Part shown: in pieces, positions 17,546-27,305 of the stretch
Layout: each line of letters begins with the position of its first letter
How positions within the stretch are numbered: the first letter of the stretch is position 1
Origin: Promethearchaeota archaeon
GTDB taxonomy: Archaea; Asgardarchaeota; Lokiarchaeia; Sigynarchaeales; SOKP01
NCBI GenBank assembly: GCA_019058515.1
Contig: JAHPYY010000014.1
Span: 1-48,857 of the forward strand
DNA: 48,857 nucleotides
Direction of reading: 5' to 3'
Position numbers and translations under genes: made by a program
Notes under the pieces: generated by a model
What the model saw: only the letters and a program-made list of their open reading frames with translations
The model's database searches: none
What the model was told of the DNA's origin: nothing

Positions 17546-18395
17546 TAAAAATGCAATTAAAACCGTGAGAGTGGTAGAAATAATAGAGGAATGTCCTGAT
17601 GTAATTACATTGACTTTTAACGCTAAAGATGTTGATTCCATTAATTATACCGTTCCTAAACCGGGACAATTTATTATGGTATGGGTGCCTGGGGTAGATG
17701 AAGTGCCGATGTCTATATCAGGAGTTGATAAGAATGGAAATTGGAGCATTACTGTTAAAAAAGTTGGTGAGTGTACAAAAGCAATTTATGAATTAAGGGT
17801 TGGAGACTATATTGGAATACGCGGTCCGCTGGGTAACTGGTTTATCCTTCCCGAAAATTCTCTTACAAAATGTTTTTTAGTTGGAGGGAGCATTGGGATG
17901 GCGCCTTTGAAGTTTTTAGCTTTACAATTATTAAAGAAAAACCAACCTATTTCTATCATTCAAGGAGCGAAAAATAAAGGTGAACTAATATTTAGAAGTA
18001 CTTTTGATAAAATGAATGCCAAACTTACGAGTAGCACCTATTGTACAGATGATGGGAGTATTGGGATGGCAGCTTTGGCTCCTGAACTATTTAAATCTTT
18101 ATTGTTAAAAGAAAACCACGCTAATACTGAAAATCTATTAGTTTATACCTGTGGGCCCGAAAAAATGATTTATCAAGTATTTGAACTATGTGAAAAACGA
18201 AAAATTGCGTTACAAGCAAGTTTAGAACGTGTTATGAGATGTGGTTGTGGTCTATGCGGATTGTGTGCCATTGATCCTCTTGGTTTACTAGTTTGTAAAG
18301 ACGGTCCCGTCTTTAGTTCTGAAACACTACGTCAAATGGAAGATTTCGGTAAATTTAAGAGAGATTTTACAGGGAAAAAAATAATACTAGACTAA
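17538..18395 (+). CDS. pyrK: Dihydroorotate dehydrogenase electron-transfer subunit; ATT start proposed
   Basis: FAD/2Fe-2S subunit that passes electrons from PyrD to NAD. Motifs: a flavin-binding 'VPMSISGVD', the NAD-binding 'CFLVGGSIGMAPLKFLA' and the cluster-binding 'RCGCGLCGLCAID...C' near the C-terminus. The first canonical start is GTG 17565, but the frame continues upstream as VSKNAIKT to ATT 17538. A complete Shine-Dalgarno AGGAGGTG (17526-17533) sits four bases before that ATT, whereas it would be 31 bases from the GTG. TTG 17539 is in another frame that stops quickly. I therefore prefer ATT, giving 285 aa and an eight-base overlap with pyrD. Confidence 0.93.
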   Translation: MVSKNAIKTVRVVEIIEECPDVITLTFNAKDVDSINYTVPKPGQFIMVWVPGVDEVPMSISGVDKNGNWSITVKKVGECTKAIYELRVGDYIGIRGPLGNWFILPENSLTKCFLVGGSIGMAPLKFLALQLLKKNQPISIIQGAKNKGELIFRSTFDKMNAKLTSSTYCTDDGSIGMAALAPELFKSLLLKENHANTENLLVYTCGPEKMIYQVFELCEKRKIALQASLERVMRCGCGLCGLCAIDPLGLLVCKDGPVFSSETLRQMEDFGKFKRDFTGKKIILD

Positions 18396-18562
18396 ATTCA
18401 ACCCTCTAACATCTTGTTCTTATAAATTATATTATATAGTTTATACTGGTAAACTTAAAAAATAAGTTGAGTCTTTTTAAAATAATTTTTCATCTCTGTG
18501 ATATAAAAATTTTGCACAAAACTTACAAATGTAATTGAAAATTCGAGATTTATGAGTTTAAT

Positions 18563-21205
18563 ATGGAACTGATTGATGAACCTTGGTCTAAAAGCAATAA
18601 GGAGATACTTGAAGCGTTAGAAGTAAACAAAAATAATGGATTATCGTTTGAGGAAGCTAAAAGGCGTACCGAACAATTTGGTAAAAACCTTTTAGTTGAA
18701 GAAAAGCGTGTTAGTTTCGTTAAAGTATTTAAACATGAAGTAGTAGAACCAATGATCCTACTGCTATTAGTTGTGGGCGTTATATATACTATTTTTGGTA
18801 TAATCAGAGACAACACCATCTTCGATGGAATAACAATATTTGCAATTATAGCAACATTGGTATTTGTTGAAATATATAACGAATTTAGAGCTAAAAAAAC
18901 CATAGCGTCATTGAAACAACTCGCAGCTCCAACCACCACAGTATTAAGGGAAGCGCAGATTGAAGAAATTAAGCCTGAATTGCTGGTACCAGGGGATATT
19001 TTAATGCTCAAAATTGGTCAAAAAGTTCCGACTGATGCTAGGTTATTAGAATCATTTGGATTACAATTAAACGAGTCTGCCTTAACAGGAGAATCTATCC
19101 CTATAGGAAAAAATTCGGGCTCTGTTTTGGAAAAGGATACCGATTTAATGGAAAAGACAAATATGGTATTCGCTGGAACCACGGTTACTCGAGGGAAGGG
19201 AAAAGCCGTGGTAACTTCGATTAGTATGGATACAGAACTAGGTAAAATCGCAGGATTAACCAAAGCATTAAAGGATCCAAAAACAACCCTGCAGAGAGCT
19301 ATGAAGCAATTATCTCAGTACTTAGTATTTGTTGCCTTAACATTTTGCATTTTAATTCCCATAATTGGTATTTTTCAGGGTCAAGATCTAATTGAGATGA
19401 TTCTCACGGGGTTAAGTTTGTCTTTTGCAACTATCCCGGAGGAATTGCCTATTGTAATTATGGTTGTTTTAGCGTTAGGAGCATATGTATTGACCAGACA
19501 AAAAATTTTAGTAAAAAACCTTAGAACCACCGAAACACTTGGAAGTGTTACTACCATCGCTACTGACAAAACTGGGACGCTAACGGAGAATAAAATGGAA
19601 GTTAGCCAGATTTATATGGATACTACTTTGCAAAACTTTGAGAAAATATCACCTACTAAAAACTTAGAATTCTTATTAAATATAGGTGTACTCTTAAATG
19701 ATGTCTTAATTAAGTCGCAATCCAAGGATACGCCCTATATAGGAGATCCTATGGAAATAGCATTGATTAAAGCTGCAAAAAAAAAGAATATTGATTATGA
19801 TACAATTCATTCACAGTATCAATTAATAGATGAATGCTCGTTTGATAATCATAGAATGCTTATGTCGCAAATATATTCGAAAGAGACAAAATTTTATCTT
19901 TACGTTAAAGGGGCTACTGAATCGCTATTGAATCGAACTAGTAAGATACTGATAAATCAAACCGAGCAGGATATAACGCAAGGTTTAAAGGAAGATATTT
20001 TAAAAATAACCAACGAAATGGCTAATGAAGGATTGCGCGTAATAGCGTTCGCATATAAGGAATTACAGGGTTTAAAACAGTGTGATCCAGAATTAGAAAT
20101 CGGTTTAAAGTTTATAGGATTAGTTGGTTTTGTTGATCCTCCCCGTCTGGAAGTAAGGGATGCAATATTGCGCACTAATCAAGCCGGAATAAAAATCAAA
20201 ATGATTACGGGAGATTATGCAATTACAGCTAAAAGTATAGCAAAAAAGGTAGGAATCGAAAATGATCACATTATAACTGGAAAAGAAGTCGAAGCACTTT
20301 CTGATGAAAACCTGCAGGAAAAAATGAATGAGGTTTCAATCGTCGCCAGAGCTACACCCGAACATAAATTAAGAATCGTTAAAGCGTTAAAGGAAAACGG
20401 CGAACGGGTAGCAGTTACAGGCGATGGAATTAACGATGCCCCTGCTCTTAGAGTGGCAGATATCGGGGTTGCTATGGGTATGAGCGGAACGGATGTTGCA
20501 AGAGAAGCATCAGATATGATTTTACTGGATGATAATTTCTCTTCTATATCGATAGCTATAGAACAGGGTAGAAAGTTATATGAAAACCTCAAAAAGGGGG
20601 TTAAATACTACCTAGCCGTTAAATTAGCCCTGATAATAATTTTTCTCCTGCCAGTCTTAGTCAATATTGAGTTACCATTTACGCCGATTCAAATCATACT
20701 TTTAGAACTATTTATGGATCTGGCTGCATCTGTAACCTTTGTAGTGGAGCCAAGCGAGAGCGATGTTATGAAAATACCTCCAAGAGACCCAAAAGAGAAA
20801 TTCATAAGTTTTAATGTAATAGTAAAAATAATTGTTGGAGGAGTTTGCCTAATAGTTGGAGTTTTAGTGGTATATTTCGTGTCTCTCTCCCAAGGCGTAC
20901 GAGGAGCGCGAACTATGGCATTTACTTCATGGATGATTGGTCACATATTTTTAGCACTTAATATGAGAACAATAAGCGACCCACTATACAAGATTGGTTT
21001 CTTTTCCAATAAGATGATGGTTATCTGGGGTGTTTCTGTCGTCGCAACGCTTTTTGTCATAATGTATATTCCACCGCTGCAGTCAGTGTTCAATATATCC
21101 CCACTTGGTTTAATAGAGTGGTTGTTTATTTTATTAGTTGCTTTTATATCGACATTTTGGCTTGAACTTTATAAAATAATTAAGGATTTAACAACTAAAA
21201 AGTAA
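18563..21205 (+). CDS. P-type cation-transporting ATPase (P2 type)
   Basis: 880-aa ion pump. It has an N-terminal cation-ATPase domain ('GLSFEEAKRRTEQFG'), actuator loop 'NESALTGESIPI', phosphorylation site DKTGTLT at about residue 335, hinge 'TGDGINDAPALRVADIGVAM' at about 619-638, and about ten membrane spans. TM4 has 'IPEELP' instead of the PEGLP of classical Ca pumps, and TM6 reads 'ELFMDLAASVTFVVEP', which keeps the ligand Asp. The family is therefore clear (P2-like, Ca2+ or monovalent/Mg2+), but the exported ion is not decided by sequence reading. It stands alone between pyrK and elp3. Confidence 0.92.
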   Translation: MELIDEPWSKSNKEILEALEVNKNNGLSFEEAKRRTEQFGKNLLVEEKRVSFVKVFKHEVVEPMILLLLVVGVIYTIFGIIRDNTIFDGITIFAIIATLVFVEIYNEFRAKKTIASLKQLAAPTTTVLREAQIEEIKPELLVPGDILMLKIGQKVPTDARLLESFGLQLNESALTGESIPIGKNSGSVLEKDTDLMEKTNMVFAGTTVTRGKGKAVVTSISMDTELGKIAGLTKALKDPKTTLQRAMKQLSQYLVFVALTFCILIPIIGIFQGQDLIEMILTGLSLSFATIPEELPIVIMVVLALGAYVLTRQKILVKNLRTTETLGSVTTIATDKTGTLTENKMEVSQIYMDTTLQNFEKISPTKNLEFLLNIGVLLNDVLIKSQSKDTPYIGDPMEIALIKAAKKKNIDYDTIHSQYQLIDECSFDNHRMLMSQIYSKETKFYLYVKGATESLLNRTSKILINQTEQDITQGLKEDILKITNEMANEGLRVIAFAYKELQGLKQCDPELEIGLKFIGLVGFVDPPRLEVRDAILRTNQAGIKIKMITGDYAITAKSIAKKVGIENDHIITGKEVEALSDENLQEKMNEVSIVARATPEHKLRIVKALKENGERVAVTGDGINDAPALRVADIGVAMGMSGTDVAREASDMILLDDNFSSISIAIEQGRKLYENLKKGVKYYLAVKLALIIIFLLPVLVNIELPFTPIQIILLELFMDLAASVTFVVEPSESDVMKIPPRDPKEKFISFNVIVKIIVGGVCLIVGVLVVYFVSLSQGVRGARTMAFTSWMIGHIFLALNMRTISDPLYKIGFFSNKMMVIWGVSVVATLFVIMYIPPLQSVFNISPLGLIEWLFILLVAFISTFWLELYKIIKDLTTKK

Positions 21206-21325
21206 TTTTTGGTTGATTTTTTTTCTTCAATAAGTTTTATTCTTTTAAGTAATTCAAAAAAAACAAAAGACACCTTGATTTTTTAATAAGTAGATATTAG
21301 TCAAGATACTATTCTTATAGCTAGT

Positions 21326-22951
21326 ATGGAAAATAACTTAGAAAAGTTCGCATCCAAGGAAAAACAAATTTCTCGAGAGATTATCTCTTATATAATCAAG
21401 AATCCATCTATTTCTCGAAATAGAATAACCAGCTTAAAAGGTAAAATTGCCAAAAAATATAATTTCAATTCTGTTATAAAAAATGCGAAAATAATCGAAT
21501 ATGCTTTAGCTGATGAAAAAGAACTTATAAAAAGGGTGTTTAAAAGAAGAACCACGAGATCTCTTTCAGGGGTATCTGTTATCGCAATAATGACAAAACC
21601 CCTTAAATGTCCAGGATCTTGCATATATTGTCCAGGAGTTAATTCACAACCTGGAGAAAAAGTTGCTCAATCATACACAGGAAAAGAACCTGCTGCTATG
21701 CGCTCAATTTACTGTGATTATGACGCCTTCAGACAAGTACAAAGTAGGATTGACGATCTCGAAGCTATAGGACATGACGTGGATAAAATTGAGTGTGTTG
21801 TTATGGGGGGATGTTTTTTGGCAGCAGACGAGAGCTATCAGAGAGAATTCATAAAGGGTGCTATCGAAGGGATTATCAACAAAAATGTATTTACTTTAGA
21901 ACAAGCTAAAAAAGAAGCGGAAATTTCTAAGAGAAGGCTAATCGGATTAACAATTGAGACCAGACCTGATTACTGCAAAGAGGAGCATGTTGACAAAATG
22001 CTGAACTATGGTACTACTAGAGTAGAAATTGGAATTCAAACTATTTACGATGAGATATATAAAATTATTAATCGCGGTCACACGGTAAAAGACTCGCTAG
22101 AGGCGATAAGGATAGCAAAAGACGCGGGTCTAAAGGTTAACTCACACATAATGCCAAACCTCCCTGGTTCGGATTTGGATTTGGATTCTAAAATGTTTAA
22201 GGAATTGTTCTCAAATTCAAATTATCGCCCGGATATGTTAAAGATTTATCCCTGTCTCGTTATTAAAGGCACAAAATTATACGATTTATGGTTTAAAGGA
22301 TATTATAAACCTTATAATCTAAATGAGCTAATAGATCTATTAGTTGAAGCAAAAGTAAGTATACCATCGTACATTAGAATACAAAGAGTAATGCGGGATA
22401 TTCCCGCTTATTTAATAGAAGGTGGATGTAAGAAAAGTAATTTGCGACAATTAGTCAAAATACGATTGGATGAATTAAATCTAAAATGTAACTGTATAAG
22501 GTGCCGAGAATACGGAATAAAACGTCGCAGAAAACCAGAAATTAATTTTAATGATGTTAGTTTACATCGTGAGGATTACGAGGCATCTATGGGCAAAGAA
22601 ATATTTTTATCATACGAAAATGACCAAGACAATTTTTTAGTAGGATACTTGCGATTAAGAAAACCCTCAGAATTTGCTCATAGACCCGAATTAAACGATA
22701 ATAAGACGGTAATTGTAAGAGAAATTAGAGTGGTTGGAGAGTTGGTAGTAAAAGCAGGAAGTCCCCGAAGCGAAAACCAATTACAGCACAGAGGGTATGG
22801 AAAAAAATTAATGGGTATTGCTGAAAAAATCGCATCGGAAGAATTTGATGCGAAAAAAATTTCCGTAATCAGTGGAATCGGTGCGAGAGATTGGTTTTAT
22901 CAACTTGGTGGATATTTTCGGGATGGGCCATATGTCTCCAAACTTATTTAA
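21326..22951 (+). CDS. elp3: Elp3, tRNA wobble-uridine carboxymethyl-forming radical SAM/acetyltransferase
   Basis: Modifies C5 of wobble U34 in tRNA using acetyl-CoA and radical SAM chemistry. 541 aa: a basic N-terminal tRNA-binding region, the radical-SAM iron-sulfur motif C95-x3-C99-x2-C102 ('KCPGSCIYCPG'), the barrel ('GLTIETRPDYCKEEHVD', 'RVEIGIQTIYDEI'), a zinc site ('CNCIRCRE') and a C-terminal GNAT acetyltransferase ('QLQHRGYGKKLMGIAEKIA'). The full set of motifs is present, so it should be active. As usual in archaea, no other Elongator subunits are encoded nearby. gatE starts 34 bases later. Confidence 0.96.
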   Translation: MENNLEKFASKEKQISREIISYIIKNPSISRNRITSLKGKIAKKYNFNSVIKNAKIIEYALADEKELIKRVFKRRTTRSLSGVSVIAIMTKPLKCPGSCIYCPGVNSQPGEKVAQSYTGKEPAAMRSIYCDYDAFRQVQSRIDDLEAIGHDVDKIECVVMGGCFLAADESYQREFIKGAIEGIINKNVFTLEQAKKEAEISKRRLIGLTIETRPDYCKEEHVDKMLNYGTTRVEIGIQTIYDEIYKIINRGHTVKDSLEAIRIAKDAGLKVNSHIMPNLPGSDLDLDSKMFKELFSNSNYRPDMLKIYPCLVIKGTKLYDLWFKGYYKPYNLNELIDLLVEAKVSIPSYIRIQRVMRDIPAYLIEGGCKKSNLRQLVKIRLDELNLKCNCIRCREYGIKRRRKPEINFNDVSLHREDYEASMGKEIFLSYENDQDNFLVGYLRLRKPSEFAHRPELNDNKTVIVREIRVVGELVVKAGSPRSENQLQHRGYGKKLMGIAEKIASEEFDAKKISVISGIGARDWFYQLGGYFRDGPYVSKLI

Positions 22952-22985
22952 TTATAAAATGAATTCATGATTATGTGTTACAAGT

Positions 22986-24905
22986 ATGGAAGAATTTGAT
23001 TATGATAAATTGGGGCTTAAATGTGGATTAGAAATCCATCAGCAATTAGACACAAAACAAAAATTATTTTGTAGATGTCCTAGCACGCTTCAAGGTAAAA
23101 GAAAACCCGACTTCTCAGTCAGCCGTACTATGAGACCTGTTTTGGGAGAGTTGGGCACTTTTGACAAAGCTATGCTAACCGAATACGAAAAAGACATAGA
23201 TATAATTTATGAAGGTTATAACGATGTAATTTGTACCTATGAGTTAGATGATTCCCCTCCTTATGAGTGTAATCCAGAAGCAATCTCTGTTGCAATTGAG
23301 ATAGCGTTGATGTTAAATGTCAATATCATCGAGGAAATGCATGTATGTAGAAAAAACTATCTTGACGGTAGTGTTCCATGCGGATTTCAGAGAACTATGA
23401 TTCTTGGAACAGATGGTTCCATTTTACTCGAAAATAAAAAAAGTATCGGAATTGATATTTTAAGTTTAGAAGAAGACGCGTGCAGAAAAAGTAAAACACA
23501 AAATAAAACAAATTTTTATCGCCTTGATCGGCTTGGAATTCCCCTAGTTGAAGTAACAACAAAACCAGACATAAATCACCCTTTAGAATGCAGAGATTGC
23601 GCAGAAAGAATTGGATTACTTTTATGGTCATCAAATGTAAAGCGAGTTTTAGGTTCAATCAGACAGGACATAAATGTAAGTATTAAAAAAGGAACGAGAG
23701 TAGAAATAAAGGGAGTACAAAAACTCGATTGGATTCCGCTACTAATTGACAACGAGATAAAAAGACAGTTAGGGTTGATTAACATCAAACAGGAGATAAT
23801 AGCCAGAAAAATAAATCTAAACGACTTTCACGGAAAAATCATGGAATTATCGACTATTCTTAAAAATACTAAGGCAAAATTCATACAAAAAGGTTTAAAG
23901 AAGAAAGAAGAAGTCGTGGGGATTAATTTTAAAGGATTTAGAGATATATTTGGGTTGGAACTGTCTAAAAACTATAGATTTGGTACTGAGGTGTCAAGTA
24001 AAGTGAAATCTATATCAGGGCTACAAGGGATCATTCATTCTGATGAGGATCTAAGAAAGCATAACTTTTCGCAAAAAGAAATTTCAATGTTGAAGCGAGA
24101 ATTAAACCAAGAAGAAAACGATTGTTTTGTGTTGGTTCTGGGTAATATAACGAAAGCGCATAAAGCCCTAAAAGTTGTGATTGATAGAGTAAAGCAAGCT
24201 TTTGAAGGAGTCCCCCCAGAAACGAGAAGGGCACTTGAATCTGGTAACACCGAATTTTTGAGAGAATTACACGGGGGAGCGCGTCTTTATCCAGATACAG
24301 ATACTCCAGCGATAATAATTAAGGAACAACAAGTAGAACAAATCAAAAAGACATTACCACCCTATCCATGGGAAATAATAGAAAATTATTCCAAAAAATT
24401 TAAAGTAGAACCTCGTTTAATAAAAGATTTAATTTTTGAACAAAAATTAAAGTTGTTTGAAGATATCACCAAAGTTTATCCTAAAAATCCCTCTCTAATA
24501 TTAACAACATTATTAGAGACTACTACGGCGTTAAGAAGAGAAGGGAAAGCAATAGATAACATTAAAAGTGAAGATTTTAAAAAAATTTTCTTTGAATTAA
24601 AGCAAGGGAGGATTAGCAAAGAAATCATAGAAGAAATCATGATTATAAAAGCGGATAACCCCTCTTCAAAAATCGAAGAAATTATAAAAGATTTGAATAT
24701 TGAGCATATATCCTTAGACGATTTAAAACTCACTATAGTAGATATAGTCGAAAAGAATATTCAACTAGTCCAAAATAAACAAATGCACGCAATGGGACCT
24801 CTTATGGGAGAGATTATGAAGCAAGTTAAAGGTAGTATTGATGGTGCTATTGTTTCTAAAGAATTGAAAAGAATTTTATCTGTAAAATTGAAAGAGATGA
24901 ACTAA
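22986..24905 (+). CDS. gatE: Glutamyl-tRNA(Gln) amidotransferase subunit E
   Basis: Archaea-specific amidotransferase that, with GatD, converts Glu-tRNA(Gln) to Gln-tRNA(Gln). 639 aa. The N-terminal cradle domain starts 'GLKCGLEIHQQLDT'. The kinase-type active region has 'RLGIPLVEVTTKPDI', and an AspRS-like insertion (GAD domain) is present ('IHSDEDLRKHNFS', 'GGARLYPDTDTPAI'). A helical YqeY-like tail binds tRNA. Its stop is directly adjacent to the gatD ATG, so the pair is coupled. Confidence 0.97.
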   Translation: MEEFDYDKLGLKCGLEIHQQLDTKQKLFCRCPSTLQGKRKPDFSVSRTMRPVLGELGTFDKAMLTEYEKDIDIIYEGYNDVICTYELDDSPPYECNPEAISVAIEIALMLNVNIIEEMHVCRKNYLDGSVPCGFQRTMILGTDGSILLENKKSIGIDILSLEEDACRKSKTQNKTNFYRLDRLGIPLVEVTTKPDINHPLECRDCAERIGLLLWSSNVKRVLGSIRQDINVSIKKGTRVEIKGVQKLDWIPLLIDNEIKRQLGLINIKQEIIARKINLNDFHGKIMELSTILKNTKAKFIQKGLKKKEEVVGINFKGFRDIFGLELSKNYRFGTEVSSKVKSISGLQGIIHSDEDLRKHNFSQKEISMLKRELNQEENDCFVLVLGNITKAHKALKVVIDRVKQAFEGVPPETRRALESGNTEFLRELHGGARLYPDTDTPAIIIKEQQVEQIKKTLPPYPWEIIENYSKKFKVEPRLIKDLIFEQKLKLFEDITKVYPKNPSLILTTLLETTTALRREGKAIDNIKSEDFKKIFFELKQGRISKEIIEEIMIIKADNPSSKIEEIIKDLNIEHISLDDLKLTIVDIVEKNIQLVQNKQMHAMGPLMGEIMKQVKGSIDGAIVSKELKRILSVKLKEMN

Positions 24906-26264
24906 ATGTCAAACCAATTAAAGGGCTATAAAGAAAAAGCTAAGGAAATTTTAGAAAAGAATAATCTTCAAATTTGGGACATTATAAAAATTACTACGAA
25001 GGACACAGAACTCGAAGGGATAATATTGCCGAGAAATGAATACGCTAAGCCAAATTACATCGAGATAAAGTTGGATAATAACTATAATATTGGAATTGAT
25101 GTTAACAAAATTGAAAAATTAGTTAAGATTGGCAAGAAGGAAGCTAAATATGCGATTCCCGAAAAGAAATTTCCCATTAATAAAGAATTACCTGCGATAA
25201 AGTTACTGGGAACAGGAGGAACTGTAGCTTCAAGGCTTGATTACACCACAGGAGCGGTAATACCTTCATTTACTCCAAGTGAACTATTCAGTTCAGTACC
25301 AGAATTAGCTGAAATCTGTAATCTTGAGTGCGAAGTTATCTTTGAAATCCTTTCTGAAAATATGAAATCTGAATATTGGCAACAACTTGCTGAAAGAATT
25401 CAAAAAGACAGTAATACTGGGATTGAGGGTATTATTATCGGCCATGGTACAGATACTATGTCTTTTACCGCTGCTGCGTTATCATTTATGCTTAAAGATC
25501 TTTCAATTCCAGTAGTTTTGACTGGTAGCCAGAGAAGTTCAGATCGCCCATCTTCGGACGCAGCTTTAAATTTAATTAACGCAGCAGTAGTTGCTTCATC
25601 GGATATTGCAGAGATAACAGTTACGATGCTTGGTTCTAAATCCCATGATTATGGTCTCATTCATCGAGGGTGTCTAGTACGTAAAATGCATTCTTCAGTT
25701 AGGAGTACTTTTAGAACAATCGATGATATCCCTCTCGGTATGGTAAGAAACCGCAGAGTAAAATTGTTTAAAAGCGAATACAATAGAAGAAACAACAAAA
25801 AAACTGTTGCTTCGACTAAATTTGAGAAGAAAATAGCTTTGATTTATTTTTATCCAGGAGTAGAAAATGAATTAATTGACTTCTATATAGATAACGGATA
25901 TAAAGGAATAGTATTAGCAGGTACGGGATTAGGCCACGTAGGAACCCATATGTACCACTCGATAGAGAGAGCTATTCAGGAGGGATTGACAGTTGTAATG
26001 ACAACTCAAACACTACACGGATTTGTAGGAATGAATGTGTATTCAACAGGCCGAGAACTTCAAAATTTAGGAGTTATAGCTATGAGAAATTTGCTTCCCG
26101 AGGTAGCTTACGTCAAAATGGGATGGGTTTTAGGACATGTAAATGAAGAGAATGAAGTGAAGGAGTTAATGTTGACAAATATTGCAGGAGAATTCTTATC
26201 TAGAGAAATTCCCATTGCATTCAACTATAATATCGATCAGTTACTAAAGGAAGGGACTTTGTAA
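24906..26264 (+). CDS. gatD: Glutamyl-tRNA(Gln) amidotransferase subunit D
   Basis: Glutaminase subunit that releases ammonia for GatE. 452 aa: an N-terminal SH3-like domain (about 1-80, 'DTELEGIILPRNEY'), then an L-asparaginase-like domain with the catalytic threonine in 'LLGTGGTVASRLDY' and the second site 'IIGHGTDTMSFTA'. 'VVLTGSQRSSDRPSSDAALN' is also typical. The start codon abuts the gatE stop. The GatDE pair is a hallmark of archaea. Confidence 0.97.
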   Translation: MSNQLKGYKEKAKEILEKNNLQIWDIIKITTKDTELEGIILPRNEYAKPNYIEIKLDNNYNIGIDVNKIEKLVKIGKKEAKYAIPEKKFPINKELPAIKLLGTGGTVASRLDYTTGAVIPSFTPSELFSSVPELAEICNLECEVIFEILSENMKSEYWQQLAERIQKDSNTGIEGIIIGHGTDTMSFTAAALSFMLKDLSIPVVLTGSQRSSDRPSSDAALNLINAAVVASSDIAEITVTMLGSKSHDYGLIHRGCLVRKMHSSVRSTFRTIDDIPLGMVRNRRVKLFKSEYNRRNNKKTVASTKFEKKIALIYFYPGVENELIDFYIDNGYKGIVLAGTGLGHVGTHMYHSIERAIQEGLTVVMTTQTLHGFVGMNVYSTGRELQNLGVIAMRNLLPEVAYVKMGWVLGHVNEENEVKELMLTNIAGEFLSREIPIAFNYNIDQLLKEGTL

Positions 26265-26327
26265 TTTTGGTAAAAAATTTATAGTTTCTACTATTACATC
26301 TCCTAATTACTAATAATGTGATTCAGT

Positions 26328-27047
26328 ATGGGAAAACGAATACTCGCCCAGAGAAAAGGACATGGAAATCTTTGGTCTCGTTCACCAAGTCACCGACACG
26401 CTGGGTTGATCAAGTACAGAGCTCTAAAAGATCACGAGCATGAACTTAGATTTAAAGTAGTGGAATTTTTACATGCGCCTGGAAGAGGCGCTCCTGTGGC
26501 AAAAATTGTCTACGAAGACGGAGAAAAGAAGTTATGGTTGCCTCCGGAAGGGATCTATGAAGGAGATGAATTCATTCAAGCGCGAAAGGGTGAAATTAAA
26601 GTTGGAAACATTTTACCTCTGAAAGAAATTCCAATTGGAACTTTAGTATTCAATATTGAATCAATTCCCCAAGATGGCGGTAAATTCGCTCGCAGCAGCG
26701 GGATAGCAGCAATTGTTCGCAATAGATCCGGAAATAAGGTTCAATTACTTTTCCGGTCAAAGAAAACAAAATGGATTAACGATAAATGCTTGTGTACAAT
26801 AGGAGTCGTTGCGGGGGGAGGTCGAACCGACAAACCATTTTTAAAAGCGGGTAATAGGTATTACTCCTTGCAATCTAAAGCAAAAAAATGGCCTGTAGTT
26901 AGAGGAGTTACAATGAACGCTGCCTCACATCCTTTTGGTGGAGGGGCGCATCAATCGCCTCATAAACCCACTACAATTTCAAGAAATGCGCCTCCCGGGA
27001 GAAAAGTAGGACAAATCGCAGCTCGTCGTACAGGATATAGAAAATAA
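26328..27047 (+). CDS. rpl2: Large ribosomal subunit protein uL2
   Basis: Ribosomal protein required for peptidyl transfer and subunit association. The 239-aa length is normal for archaeal L2. 'MGKRILAQRKGHGNLW' opens the protein, and the conserved C-terminal stretch contains 'HPFGGGAHQSPHKPTT' and 'NAPPGRKVGQIAARRTG'. It stands apart from the usual S10/L3/L4/L23/L2 operon, following gatD here, which indicates ribosomal-operon fragmentation in this lineage. A 258-base AT-rich gap without genes follows. Confidence 0.97.
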   Translation: MGKRILAQRKGHGNLWSRSPSHRHAGLIKYRALKDHEHELRFKVVEFLHAPGRGAPVAKIVYEDGEKKLWLPPEGIYEGDEFIQARKGEIKVGNILPLKEIPIGTLVFNIESIPQDGGKFARSSGIAAIVRNRSGNKVQLLFRSKKTKWINDKCLCTIGVVAGGGRTDKPFLKAGNRYYSLQSKAKKWPVVRGVTMNAASHPFGGGAHQSPHKPTTISRNAPPGRKVGQIAARRTGYRK

Positions 27048-27305
27048 ACGCGAGTTTTCGCAAATCTGCAATAAAATCAACAAGCTCTCACTAATTCTAA
27101 TATTGTAGTTATTACATATTAGTCTTTAACTATATTCTATCCTCTAGTAAAAACACATCTTTTCCTAATAACCGTAAAAGACAGAGAGTTTTAATTTAAA
27201 TTCTTTAAATTGATTATTAAAATTGTAATAAAAAGTATTATTTTTTAATTGAAGTTCTTAAAATAAAGAACTTTAAAACAATATTAATGTTTACTCTTAA
27301 TTGCC

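Noticed and set aside
20266..20592. Long minus-strand reading frame inside the P-type ATPase gene
   Set aside because: It is an antisense shadow of a strongly conserved coding region; the product has no family features.
22986..24905. Several antisense frames in gatE
   Set aside because: They overlap the intact GatE protein entirely and look like compositional artefacts of AT-rich sequence.
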